NCBI GenBank assembly: GCA_016110215.1
Contig: JADWQD010000008.1
Span: 1,054,001-1,118,000 of the forward strand
Length of the DNA stretch: 64,000 nucleotides
Direction of reading: 5' to 3'
From: Capronia americana
Lineage: Eukaryota > Ascomycota > Eurotiomycetes > Chaetothyriales > Herpotrichiellaceae
In this document: piece by piece, positions 41,072-51,900 of the stretch
How the letters are laid out: every line of letters starts with the position of its first letter
Numbering within the stretch: the first letter of the stretch is position 1
Notes under the pieces: model-generated
Database searches by the model: none
What the model saw: the letters and a program-made list of their open reading frames with translations, nothing else
What the model was told of the DNA's origin: nothing
Program-made: the position numbers and the translations under genes

Positions 41072-44000
41072 AGCGCTATTGTGTCCGGGTAAGTTGTGTA
41101 CAATGCCGGGAGCGTTTCTCACAAAGGAAAGTGACAAAGATTTCGGCAGAGTGAGTCGATGACACAGCTACAAGAAGGTGAGGATTGTGGCGAGACAAAA
41201 GTCTCCCCGATGGAAAAACATTGACTAAAAGAATGCCTATTGCGCATATACTCCTTCCTTCACGTCGACTCACGTGCATACATATATAGACTGCCTCGGT
41301 TGAGTGCAGCCTCGTGAAATTTGGGCAGTGAAGGCAATGAAGCCGATTCTTTGTGGTGCACATAATAGTGAATCGATATAACGGACTGCCTGATTGCTGC
41401 AGCACAGGACGCAAATGAACTCCTCCCACTTGCTACAAGCTTTTGCCAGCGATGATTACGACGCCAACAGACAGCTCCACGCGCAGTCCTCGGATTATCA
41501 GCGAAGAACAAACACCAAAGGCTTCAAACCCCTTCTTCTGCACGTTGTTTCCAGCACATGCTCTGTACAGTAACTAGTGACTGGTGACTAGTGACTTGCT
41601 GCTTGCAGTGAAGCTACATGTACCACGAGACGCAAACACGATTAATTATACATACGATCTCCCTCATTCCTGAGCAGCAAACACGAACAATCTGGCATGA
41701 AGTCCACCCCTGTGGTGCGAATTACGAATTCCCCGAACAAGCCAAGCTGGTTGTCTTACAGTCCCCTACGAACTCTACCACTCTGGTTCGATCTCGCGCG
41801 AGGAGACCGGCGACGATGGCAATGCCGCGCGTGAAGTGTCAACTGGTTTACCTACCAACTGGGTGATTGTGTACTTGGACTTGCTTGTTTTTGCCTGAAA
41901 CCCAGTCAGGCGCGTTCTTGTTCAGTGTCATGTATTCTCGTCTTTGTGCAAGAAGGATCATGATTGTGATTGACGGTTGATTTGATTTGAGTCGAGTTTG
42001 TCTGATCTGATCCGATCCTGTGCATGGTTCTTCAGTTGCAAACCGCCCTGATTCCTCAGAGATCTGTAGAAGCATCACCTAACAACGGCCACAGTCTTGA
42101 TCAGTCAGGTAAAACCGTCTTCCGCGAGTTCACCGGTTCAACCATCGGGACCCGGTCGGTGACATAATATTCAACAAGTAAGAGAAAGACTGGTGCTGTG
42201 AGCATGAGCGCAGTCGTCTTCGCGAACAGAAGCACTAGTACCGGCTTTCTCGTCAAGATGCTGGTACACTCCGTACGAGTTCGACGCCGGTCCGAACGTT
42301 GGGAGACACAGGCCGAATTCGAGAATGGCAAGAACTTTCCGTTACCTATGTCCAAATCCGAAGGCACGGCGCTGCCCTACCTACCTCAGCGCTTCAACGA
42401 TATTTTCGTCAGGAAGTCCTTCTACGAGAAGGTCATCTCTCGCTGGCCATGCCTGTTATCGAAACCTGATAGATCCTGTGGCTGGTGAGACTGAATCGAG
42501 TATTTTGGTAAAGAACCAGAGAATCCTATGTCAAGAGCAGAGTCATCATCACTCAAGATTCAAATTCTGGACGTCCAGCAGCGAAGCCGGACGTTCCGAA
42601 CGATGCCCAGCTTCTGAAATTCGGTTGTGACCCTACCACCAAGACAAACATCCAGTGATACGTGGCTTTGACGATGATACATCTCTCTGAAATAGGACTT
42701 GATCAGAAAATCAATCTTATCACAGCATAGATTTCCATGGCCGCTAGACCCATTGGGATTGTTATTGTTGTTCGTTCGTCTTGCCGCTGAATTACCGTCC
42801 ATGCCCTCAACGAAAGAGGCCATCTGCGAAAGTCCTGCCAGTTGTGTAGGTTTATTCTCGAGAATCAGATCACGAAGCACAGCTCCCCCGGGCATACAAG
42901 CACGTTCCATATCGGAATGCGAATACTTAATATTTGACCAGCCAGTAATTTCTGGATTCTATTGATCTGATCAGCCTATACCCTTCAAGTGTCAGAGAGT
43001 GTAGTATTGCTTGACCTTTTTCCAACTCACCTATTTACTCACCCCTCTATTTGTGTCACTCTCCCCTACCTTCTTGAGTGTTGTGTTTGAGGTGAGCGTC
43101 CGGTCGTGGAAACAAAGAGCCCCCCTCTCTTCGAGCTGACGTGGGTATACTTGACGGTAATCACCAGCCAGCATCATCGTCGGTGAAACCAGCGTCAGAA
43201 GCCGGAGTACTAGTAGTAGACTGGCACTGGGTCCTTCACATTCTTCACCACCGCCTCCAGGGCTAACATCATCATGAGCCCCGAAGGAGGGTTACCGCAA
43301 CAATGAAACCCAGCACCAAGAGGCAGGTACCTACCACGATCAAGATCATTGCGCAGCAACGGGGTGTCACGTACCACCGACGGAGAGCCGAGTGTCGGTA
43401 ATGAGGCCAACGGATGGGACTTCAGGTTCCCTGGATCGAATTGCGGTGTTTTCCGTCACCTCTCAGAGAGCGAAGAAACAAGACTCGGATTGAACTTTGC
43501 CTGAAAGTTTGGGATCCGGACCGGATTCTTCGGAGAGAGACGGTATCGTTTGTTGGTGAAGCAACCTCGAAATCTAGATGGTAGGCGAGGTATTACTTAC
43601 TTAACCAGGGATGTACGTATCTGTACATGTATATGTATGTATATTGATAAGCATTGTCGAAGCCATCGCACTGCCGGCAGACGAGAGTCTTTGTTGCTAA
43701 CCCGGCCGTCCCGAGCGGTGATCACAAAGGTAAGGATGGGGTTCTTTGTCAGATTCCTCGCCTGCCTGGACAGTTTGTTCGGACTTCCTCCTCGCTCCTC
43801 GCCGGCGCTTGCATTCTTTGTGTGGATCGGTCCATTCTTTCCCTTACGCCCGGAGGTCGGAGGTGAACAACAGACATGGTTGTCCGTGCGCTCGAACAAT
43901 GCACTCCCCGCTTGAATATACTGTATTTTATTGCTGACTGTCCACGGAGATATATATTAACTTATTAGGTCTTGAAGAACGCCAACGCCGGACACTATCG

Positions 44001-44739
44001 TAAATGTAGGTAGGACTTAATTCCCACGTCCAGTCCATGCGGAGTATGATTGTAGAAGACAGTCATAATACTAGTTTCATCGGAGGAATCTTCAACACCG
44101 GCCTTTGTCTCTATTTGTTATCCATCCTATGAGGGTAGGGTAGGGTGGGGTAGGGTTAGCTGAGATTATTCTACCTCGTAGTCGTAAGTACATCGTCGGC
44201 CTGCGGCCGAGCCGAACCGAACCGAAACAAACGTGCCCAAGCTTCCAGTAGGATAAGCGACGGATGTGTTCTCCGGAGCTGACTCAGCTGCAAGGCTTAC
44301 GTGGAAAGGGGTTCAAGCTCGTCGGTACGCACACTGTTTCTTTTCGCCGAACGGTGTATTAGCGAAGACGAGGCGACAGAAATGTGGCCTCGGTACGCCC
44401 TGGAAAGGAGCATGCGTGGGACGTTGAAATTACAGGTGGCGGCTTTTTCGCTGATCAAGTCAGCCACGACGAGGTCAATATCTTTTGTCGAGCGAGCGTG
44501 GCTTGGATGACAATGTGTAATTCATACTTGCTGCTGACTTCTACACCTGCAAATCTGTTCGGACCGTGTGAAAACCCGGTCACTCTCAGGATGTGCCCGC
44601 TCTCCAAGGGTATCTTCTCCGTACCAGTTTCTGTATCCTGGGACTTCCCGAGTCTGTTTGATATGGAGCATGGACCAACCTGTCATCTGCCGCACATGGG
44701 CATCGAAGGGCGTGCGCAAACCCTAGCTTCATCCGGATC
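41072..44739. other. Long gene-poor region (3.7 kb)
   Basis: No convincing coding frame on either strand; all are short, domain-free and unsplicable. It contains a short direct repeat of CTAGTGAC/TGGTGAC units (about 41573-41596), an AT-rich GTATGTATA-type stretch near 43620-43650 and a telomere-like G-rich tract at 44133-44159. It is the largest empty stretch in the window. Confidence 0.5.
44133..44159 (+). repeat. Telomere-like G-rich tract
   Basis: Five runs of three or four G separated by TA or T, ending in GGGTTAG. It approximates the fungal telomere unit TTAGGG but with TAGGG spacing, and it is also a strong G-quadruplex motif. It lies inside unique sequence. Confidence 0.6.
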
Positions 44740-46696
44740 CTATGCAATCTCAACGTTGTACCCGTGCTTCTTCATGTCCTGCTGTAGCCACTCCATCGGA
44801 GTCACATACGTAACGTCCATAGCGATCCGACCGAGCAAGGTACCGTTATTGCCACCGCCAACAATGATTCCGACAACTCTGCCGTTAATATCGAAGACGC
44901 ATGCTCCAGAATCTCCTGGTTCTGAAAAAGCCACACAACTGCGATTGTGGAAGCCAGGAAGTACACACCATTCCATCGATTGCATGTTGTTCTCCCACAC
45001 AATCGATTTCACCTCGTTCATGCGTCCCCATGTCACACCGGATGCTGTGCCTCTCTTGCCCACTAATAAACAAGGCTCACCATGCCGATCAACCATTGAT
45101 GGATTCCTCAGCTCCTTAATTGACACAGTCTGCCTAAGGTCCATTTTGCCGGTGAAGTCTGCCTCCCAGTCGTCTCGTAGGCCGCGAACCCCACATTCCA
45201 TTGTTTGGTTGAAAATCAGATTCGGCAGCAGGACGCCGCAGACAATATCCACAGTGTTCGTCACCGGTTTGGAAAATTTTTCCTTGTTGACCTCTATCAG
45301 AGCCCAATCGCGGCGAGGTCCAGCCATATCCAATGCTTCAACCGGATCAGCAACCTCAATGGCAGGGGCATATCTTAGATAGCCAAGCACTCGAGTTTCC
45401 TGGCTTTGCCATTTGGGTAGTCTACTTTCGACGAATTCTTGTGCGTCTTTCAGTTGGATAGCATATTTCTCCCTCCTCTCTTCCAGCTCTTGAGCTTTCT
45501 CTGGATAGGATTTTATTGCCTTCTCCAGACGTGCGACTTGATCAGAGAAATATTTGGCATTCCCTTCAGCAGTATTTCTGATTTTTTCAAGATCGCTGTT
45601 GCTGGGTGATAAAATTTTCGTAATTGGCTGGCCTGTATGAGGCTTGAACCGGTATGCTTTCTCTGTGCTTTGGTACGGGTGGAGGACATGCCTGCAGGTA
45701 AGACTCCATAGGCTCTCCGAATGGGGATTGCTACCGCCAGGTCTGAGGTAAAGGCCGAGAGTGCCTTCCGCGTCGGACTTCATAGAACTGATTGACTGGC
45801 CAGAAGAGGCAGTTAAGCGCAGTTGAAGGTCAGCCGACGTGTGGGTAGTAGGTAAAGGTGACAAATATGGGACTGGTTGCTGTGTGGATCCCAATCGCTT
45901 GAAATCTGATTCTCTGATCTCGCATTGGACGTCAGAAAGCCCGTAAGTCCTTAGAATAGCAATCTGTAAGTCTCCGTTAGCCTCAATATTGGCGGAACGA
46001 CCCAACAAACTGCGCTGATGAGGGAACAGTTTGTTAGGGAGAGGAAAGTCTTACGCAGGCGTTGACGATGTCCATTCCCTCGCGCCAGGTTAGGCTTCCG
46101 TGGGAAACGCCAATCCATAGCACCACAGGGAGCGCTTGATTATTTTTGGCATTCTCCTCCACTCCGATTCGCACGACATCGATTGAAGTCCACCTAGTAG
46201 ACCCTAAGGCTTCGACAATCTGTCTCTGAAGCTGCGCATTCCAGCAGTCCACAATGGGATGCTTGCCAACATTTCGGATTGCTTTGGCTTCGCCCTGAAC
46301 AAACGTAGGATGGGTTATACGCCACCGCACTCCACTTGAGCGAGCCACCAGGCGAGGTCGGGAAGGCAGGCTACCGTAGTAGAGGCCCGCTTCTCTAGCA
46401 TCTGGCTCGTAAGGTGAATCTTCAAAGACGGTTGTTTCAAGGAAGGTTGTCTCCAGGACGGTTGGCTCAAGAGCGGTTAAAGTCATGTTTGGTGATGAAG
46501 AGGGAGGTGAGGCAGCTGCTTGGAGAGCACTACTGTTGACTCTGGCGTCGCTAGAGGAGGATGCTGATGACTGAGTCTCGGTCAAGTTGGGTGCAGAAGT
46601 TTTTGAAGAATCATGGCTGGAGCTTGACTGCTTTCGGTCTCCATGGACGTGTGAAGACTGGTCTAGGACCGCGGTATTTGCTGTTGGAGAGGCCAT
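44740..46696 (-). CDS. Trypsin-like serine protease with N-terminal domain and coiled-coil insert
   Basis: Two exons: 46055-46696 and 44740-45963 with a 91-nt intron, giving about 621 aa. The first ~100 residues are Ser/Thr-rich and likely disordered. Residues of about 115-235 form a globular N-terminal domain (IVDCWNAQLQRQIVEALGS, VVLWIGVSHGSLTW). The C-terminal half is a chymotrypsin-fold protease, with His306 in SLTCRHVLHP, Asp433 in RRDWALIEV and Ser566 in EPGDSGACVFD. A strongly charged heptad-like segment (about 337-399, EKAIKSYPEKAQELEERREK) is inserted between the His and the Asp. No signal peptide is seen, so it is probably intracellular. Substrate and partners are unknown. Confidence 0.85.
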
Positions 46697-48582
46697 TTTC
46701 AGTGAAGCAACTATGATGTGGTAAAATGAATGTTGCTTGCTGCAGAGAACAAAGGTGCCTCGTGTTATTTATTCAAAGAATACTCCATGGAGACATGCAC
46801 CGCCAAGGCACGCGGTATTTAAAGCGGCGGGATGCACCCTGGCCACTTCCGAAGGGAGGCAGTTCAAGACAAAAGACGAGACACAAAATCCTGGACTGGC
46901 TAAGGATTCTCGCTGATTCATGTCAGTCTACCCTACCTCCGGTATTATAGACAGCGCTGGAGATGAAGGATAGTCGCTGAACGTTCCCCCCTCGTCGGGG
47001 AAGTCACTCCTGGAGACATCTAATGCCGGTCTGAAGTGAACGCACCCAAAGGCAGTCGTTTGTATCACCACTTCCATCTGGCTTCTCAAGGCATTCAACC
47101 TCTTCACTGTCCCAGTCACATCATATTGGCACAATGACATGCGCGCAGACAGTTGACACGCCCCTGATGTCAAGTCCTGCTCGACGATGATGGCTAACTG
47201 TCCGACCTGTTGCTAGGGCAATCGAAGTAGTGGTAACTGCCCCATCCGACTCGAAACGCTGAGCCGCTGAATATCCCTCATACCACTTCTCCGACGCGCC
47301 TCCGTTGTAGGCCGTGCCCAGGGATCCTCCGAGTCGACACTTTTCGCCCAAGAGTCAATGCCCCTGGCACGCCCTGGTACCGAGAAATATCATCGTCGAT
47401 TCTGATCTCAATTGTAAAGACCGTACGATCAAAATGTGACGACCTCGCTGACGACTTATTCAGGACTGGCGGCCACCCTGTCCACCAAAGACTCTAGCAT
47501 CTCCCTCTATTAACTAGAGGCGAAGCCATGGACACTTTCGAGAACGAGGATGTGCTCAAGAATCTTAGGGCATGCGCCAGCGTTGGAGACCATATAGACA
47601 AGACTGTCAAACTCGAAGATTTTGAATATGTTTTTGATTTCCGCTGCGTTCAACGTGTCGGGCTCGTGCCAGGAACATGCTTGGCTTGGATGACCTCCGC
47701 TCCTACGCGGCAAGCATCTGCTTCTGGTCCATTCCATCTCGGGATGGAGGTAATAGTCAGGCAGCATGTGGCGTTGATTTGAAGACGTGGAATCAACATT
47801 CTGGCAGATTTAAAGATCAAGGCTGTGGCCATCATGAGGATATACCAAGTTGAGAACTCCATGACATAAATGGGCAGTGGTCAGATGAACCGAAAGCTTG
47901 ACTCGCTAACACACCGGTGGCATACCAACAGCCACGACTTAAATCGACCCTCGAGGAAGTCCTGCGACCTGGAGGCTAAGTCTCAGCAGCGAGGGTGAGA
48001 GACCGCACCCCCCAGAGTTTGCCCAAGTTCGTCGTATGTGGTTTTGAAAACGGCGACCCGAACTTCCCCTTCGAGGTTAGTGACCGGCGCGCGGCCCGAC
48101 GCTTGATTCTGTGGAGATGCCCACTCCGCTTCGCGGTGACGCCGTCCCCGCGCCCCTTTTGGTACCCTTCGCATTCGGGCTCATATTCAGGCCCACCGGG
48201 ACTTCTCCACCCCACCACCACAGGGCCTTCGTCCCCGTCGGAAACAAAACATGACCCCACCAAGCATGCATGGCTGCCTGCATATAGGTAGCTGTTGGCG
48301 CTGGTTATATATCTCTTGTTCACATAATCGACTTCTGCTGATGAAACTGATGAAACGAATAGATCTCGCCCATACCCTCGGATCAGTGTGAGACGGCGTG
48401 CGCAGTACACAATCTTGGACATCTGCGTCCGTGGAAGCATTGCGGGAGTTGCCTCCTACTGCTACAACTACAACACGCGGAGCCTACTTCTGACTTCCCA
48501 ACGAACTTGTCCTGAATATACCGCATCCTTCCCTATTGAACTCCGTCTCAACGACTACAGCAAACCACTTCGGCGCTCCATA
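46697..48582. other. Gene-poor intergenic region
   Basis: About 1.9 kb with no recognised gene. Small frames on both strands around 47510-47870 overlap each other and show no domain. A CT/C-rich stretch lies at 48140-48230, upstream of the hydrolase. Confidence 0.4.
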
Positions 48583-49491
48583 ATGTCCGAGCTCCGCAAA
48601 ACAACACTCCTGACCGAAGACTGTGTCCTGCACGTAACCTTTACAGGTTCGGGCCCCGATCTCCTCATCCTGATCCCCGGCGGCCACGGTACCGGCTCTG
48701 CCTTCTCCGCCGCGCTCCCCGGCCTCGCAGAATCCTGCAACTACACGGCCGCCACGTACGATCGCCGCGGACACTTCGCATCGCGGTTCACGCCCTCGGG
48801 CGCGGAGATCAACGAGGCGATGAACCCGGCGCAATCCGCGCGGGACGTGCTCGCCGTCATGCGCCACCTCGGGTTCGAGCGGGCTTCCGTCTTCGGGACG
48901 TCCATGGGCGGGGTGATCGCGTTGCAATTCGGCGTTCAGTTCCCCGGACACGTTGACAGGTTGATTGCCCACGAAGCGCCGACGATGGCCCTGCTACAGG
49001 GCGAGGAAGGCACGAAGTGGATGGATTGGTGTTTCTCCGTGTATCGGTTGTACAAGACCGTTGGGGCGAGGAGGGCGATGCTCGAGTTTCTAGGTATGAC
49101 CGTGGGGTGGAAGGCCACCGCCACTGCCTTGGTAGAAGGGGCGGGGTTGGAGATCTCCCCGCCGCCGCCGCCGCAGAGTGAAGAGGAGGTTGAGATCGAT
49201 CGGGATCATGAGTGGTGGTTTGAGAATGAGTTCATGCTTACCATCTATACGCCAAACCTGTTTGAGTTGAGGGCCCATTTGGGCGGGGAGGGCGCGGGCA
49301 CCATGCGCGTGGCTTGCACGGTGGGCGAGGCAAGTGGGCATGCTCCGTATGCCAAGACCACGTATGTGCAGAGGGATATTCTGGGGTGTCAGCATCATGT
49401 TTGGCCTGGTGGGCACTTGCTGCATGCGGTGGATGTGGATGGGTTTGTGAGGGCCATGTTGGAGAGCCTGGCGAAGCTGGATAAGGAATAG
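48583..49491 (+). CDS. Alpha/beta hydrolase
   Basis: Intronless from the ATG at 48583 (MSELRKTTLL), 302 aa, normal for a compact alpha/beta hydrolase. The oxyanion loop is LILIPGGHGTG, YDRRGH follows and the nucleophile elbow is GTSMGG. The catalytic His is probably in WPGGHLLH near the C-terminus, and the acid in the preceding strand region is unclear. No signal peptide is seen at this start. The open frame extends 65 codons upstream, but that part looks like leader sequence. A Pro/Glu-rich stretch (PPPPPQSEEEVE) interrupts the cap domain. It is an ester, lactone or epoxide hydrolase type with unknown substrate. It is 15 kb from the metabolic island, so a link is speculative. Confidence 0.88.
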   Translation: MSELRKTTLLTEDCVLHVTFTGSGPDLLILIPGGHGTGSAFSAALPGLAESCNYTAATYDRRGHFASRFTPSGAEINEAMNPAQSARDVLAVMRHLGFERASVFGTSMGGVIALQFGVQFPGHVDRLIAHEAPTMALLQGEEGTKWMDWCFSVYRLYKTVGARRAMLEFLGMTVGWKATATALVEGAGLEISPPPPPQSEEEVEIDRDHEWWFENEFMLTIYTPNLFELRAHLGGEGAGTMRVACTVGEASGHAPYAKTTYVQRDILGCQHHVWPGGHLLHAVDVDGFVRAMLESLAKLDKE

Positions 49492-49749
49492 TGATTCAAT
49501 GTGAGATTGGAATATTGGGAACAAAGGCGGGCGGAGCAGCACCGTGGCCTGTGAAAACGATGCATTCAATCAATCCTCATGCTTTTCCAGCCTAAGCCCG
49601 TACATGGGTAACTCTTTCCACGTGTTTGGCGCTTTGCAGACTCTCGTAGAATAAAACATCCACATCTCCGCCCAATGTCCACTGCTCCAATCCTTGGATA
49701 AGGATGGCGTGGTCGAACGCGTCTGAACCCTACCCCCTATCTACACCCC

Positions 49750-50430
49750 TCAAAGCCGAGCGCGGCCTCGGGCACGAAGAATATTTGCCAGCGACCTGCT
49801 GTTCTGTTCCGGTTGCCCATTGTCGTCAGTAGGGACCTGCTGTGAGGCAAATGCCAGGAAGACAGCCTCCCAGTGTCCATCTGGGAAGCGGAACAAGATA
49901 CCGCCGTCGGTGTTGACACCATTATCTCTCCGGAAACGGCGACCTGGACTGCCTTGATTCATATGCACGTCATGGATTCCATCGCCCGTGTTGAAGCGGG
50001 AGCCGTACAGATAGATGTCGGCCTGCTGACTGATGGCATCATCGAGGATGGGTTGGAGTTGATCGAGGATGTCATTGTCTGGTCCGTCCTCGTCATAAGG
50101 CAGAAGTCTGCCATCTTGGATTTGAAGCAAGTTGCGGGTGCGGATGTAGTCGAGTGCCAGGGACTGGGCCGATGGATCGCGAGACTCCATCCATTGGAAA
50201 CCATAGGGTCTGTTCTCGAGGGCACGGGTCAATGGGTGTGAGAAGTTACGGTCAAACCAGTAGACGAGCTCGGATGGGTTGGCCTGAGATTTGACATTGA
50301 TTGCAGCTTTCAGCTTGTCGTTATCGTCGTCCTTGAAGATGAGATTGATATGTGGAGTTTCATCGCTTGGTCCATCGACCTTGTAGGAGACGGGCTTCGC
50401 TTTCCAGAAGCCGTAATCTGGGATTGGCAT
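49750..50430 (-). CDS. DUF2278 (YukJ-like) protein
   Basis: Intronless, 226 aa. It matches the DUF2278/YukJ family in layout: an N-terminal YGFWKAKPVSYK, a middle PHINLIFKDD and the characteristic GIHDVHMNQGS near residue 160, followed by DGGILFRFPDGHWEAVFLAFASQ. No signal peptide or membrane segment. The family occurs in bacteria and fungi, and its biochemical role is not established. The patchy distribution hints at lateral exchange in the past, which cannot be tested here. Single gene, 260 bp from the 3-prime end of the convergent hydrolase. Confidence 0.8.
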   Translation of the reverse strand: MPIPDYGFWKAKPVSYKVDGPSDETPHINLIFKDDDNDKLKAAINVKSQANPSELVYWFDRNFSHPLTRALENRPYGFQWMESRDPSAQSLALDYIRTRNLLQIQDGRLLPYDEDGPDNDILDQLQPILDDAISQQADIYLYGSRFNTGDGIHDVHMNQGSPGRRFRRDNGVNTDGGILFRFPDGHWEAVFLAFASQQVPTDDNGQPEQNSRSLANILRARGRARL

Positions 50431-51900
50431 TTTGGCAAGCTTTTTGTGGCAAGAACAGCGAGTGGAAAGTCTGATATATGGTGAAGAAAGGAGAAGAGCA
50501 GTTGGATGGGTGGTCAGAAAAACAAGGCAGGAAAGCAGATTTATACCATCCCCAAGGTGATTGCACAGCCGAGGCCGAGCAAATCAGTTATTGGAGCTTT
50601 CACTTGGCTCGAGACCTTACTTTGATAGGCAGAAGTATTAGATGCACGCTTTACGCCTCCGACCAGGATAGTTCGATATTGGCTGTCCAATATTGTGTCA
50701 GGGCAGACAAAGGAAGCCGAAGCCACAAAACCTGCCGGGGTCTTGGTTGTATCATACGGTGAGGATTGAGCTGAAGTAGAAAAAGTCGTCCGTCTTCAAA
50801 ACCACTTCATGTAGAGAAGCGCTCATGCTCTCGGTCCACCGTGACGGGATCCAACATAGCCGAACAGCATCAAGACACTAGGCTGTAGGTGTGCGTCGTA
50901 ACATAGGAGACCTTGGTGTAATCAGGATTTACAGGCACCACTCTCACGTTGACCACTGGGTTGCTCACCGGGCTGAAAAGCATGTGATACCCTCGTCTCC
51001 ATGTTCGTTAATGCACTCGCAGGGAGTACGCGTCCTGGCGACCTTTCCAATCTGTCAGCCTGCTGCCCAGAGCACAAAAGGCAGACGAGTCTCACTTCAC
51101 TGACAGACATGGCCACCAATTACCACCTGCAACTACGCCATCATCCATGTGTGGTATTCAAAGGAAGCGGTGATACGAGGCAGACTGAGGCTGGAGAGTT
51201 TCTAGAGGGAAGTAAGCTTCCAATAAATCGAGAAGGCTGGCTGGACATCCATATCCTTCCTCCTTGAACGGTGCGGGTAGCCGCAGTGTTGTTACACAAA
51301 TGTGTCAGGCATTTGTCGACATCTGGCCAGAACACAGGACCTTCCGTATTCAGGCTGCTTAGAGACTCATCACAGACGCACTCACACAGCAGATGGCGGT
51401 TGCCTTCCAAGGTTCGCGCGGGTCAATGATCAGTCAATGAGGAAACCGCTCCTCGATCAGGCTGCGGGAAACTGCTCGCACCCTCAACCTCCAGACGTCA
51501 GCCTTTTTCCCTCAGCTCGCCAGGGTTACAAGGCAGACCACTGTGCGGCACGATGCTTTGTGGACCTGAGGTCTGGGGAAAGTGTTTGTGAAGTTCGTGT
51601 CCAGTTCTCGGCTGAAACCTCGACTGACCAATTGCAGGTGCAACCTCGTGTGCGGCTGAGCCTCGACTCGTCTCCCAATTGCTCCATCCAGACCAACCTC
51701 ACCTGCCCTGCTAGCCGTAACCTTGCAGCACGCTGTGACGAGCAAAGCCCTCTTGGCTTCACCAATTCCCCAGCAAAGGCGGTCAGGCTGGCTATAAAGG
51801 TTTCGCTCACAGATCGCCGCACGGTGTTTGACGAATCCATAACTATCTCTGTAGGGTTTCTATGCGAATTCCGTTGCCATCAGCCACATAAACAGGAAGC
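50431..51900. promoter_or_regulatory. Divergent upstream region of DUF2278 and lipoxygenase genes
   Basis: About 1.5 kb with no recognised gene. An open frame at 51302-51922 overlaps the lipoxygenase start and has no domain. It should hold both promoters; CGCTATAAAG-like TATAAAG lies near 51792, about 110 bp before the lipoxygenase ATG. Confidence 0.4.

Noticed and set aside
47510..47870. Short overlapping frames as a small secreted protein
   Set aside because: No signal peptide with cysteine pattern, no splice continuity, frames on both strands overlap.
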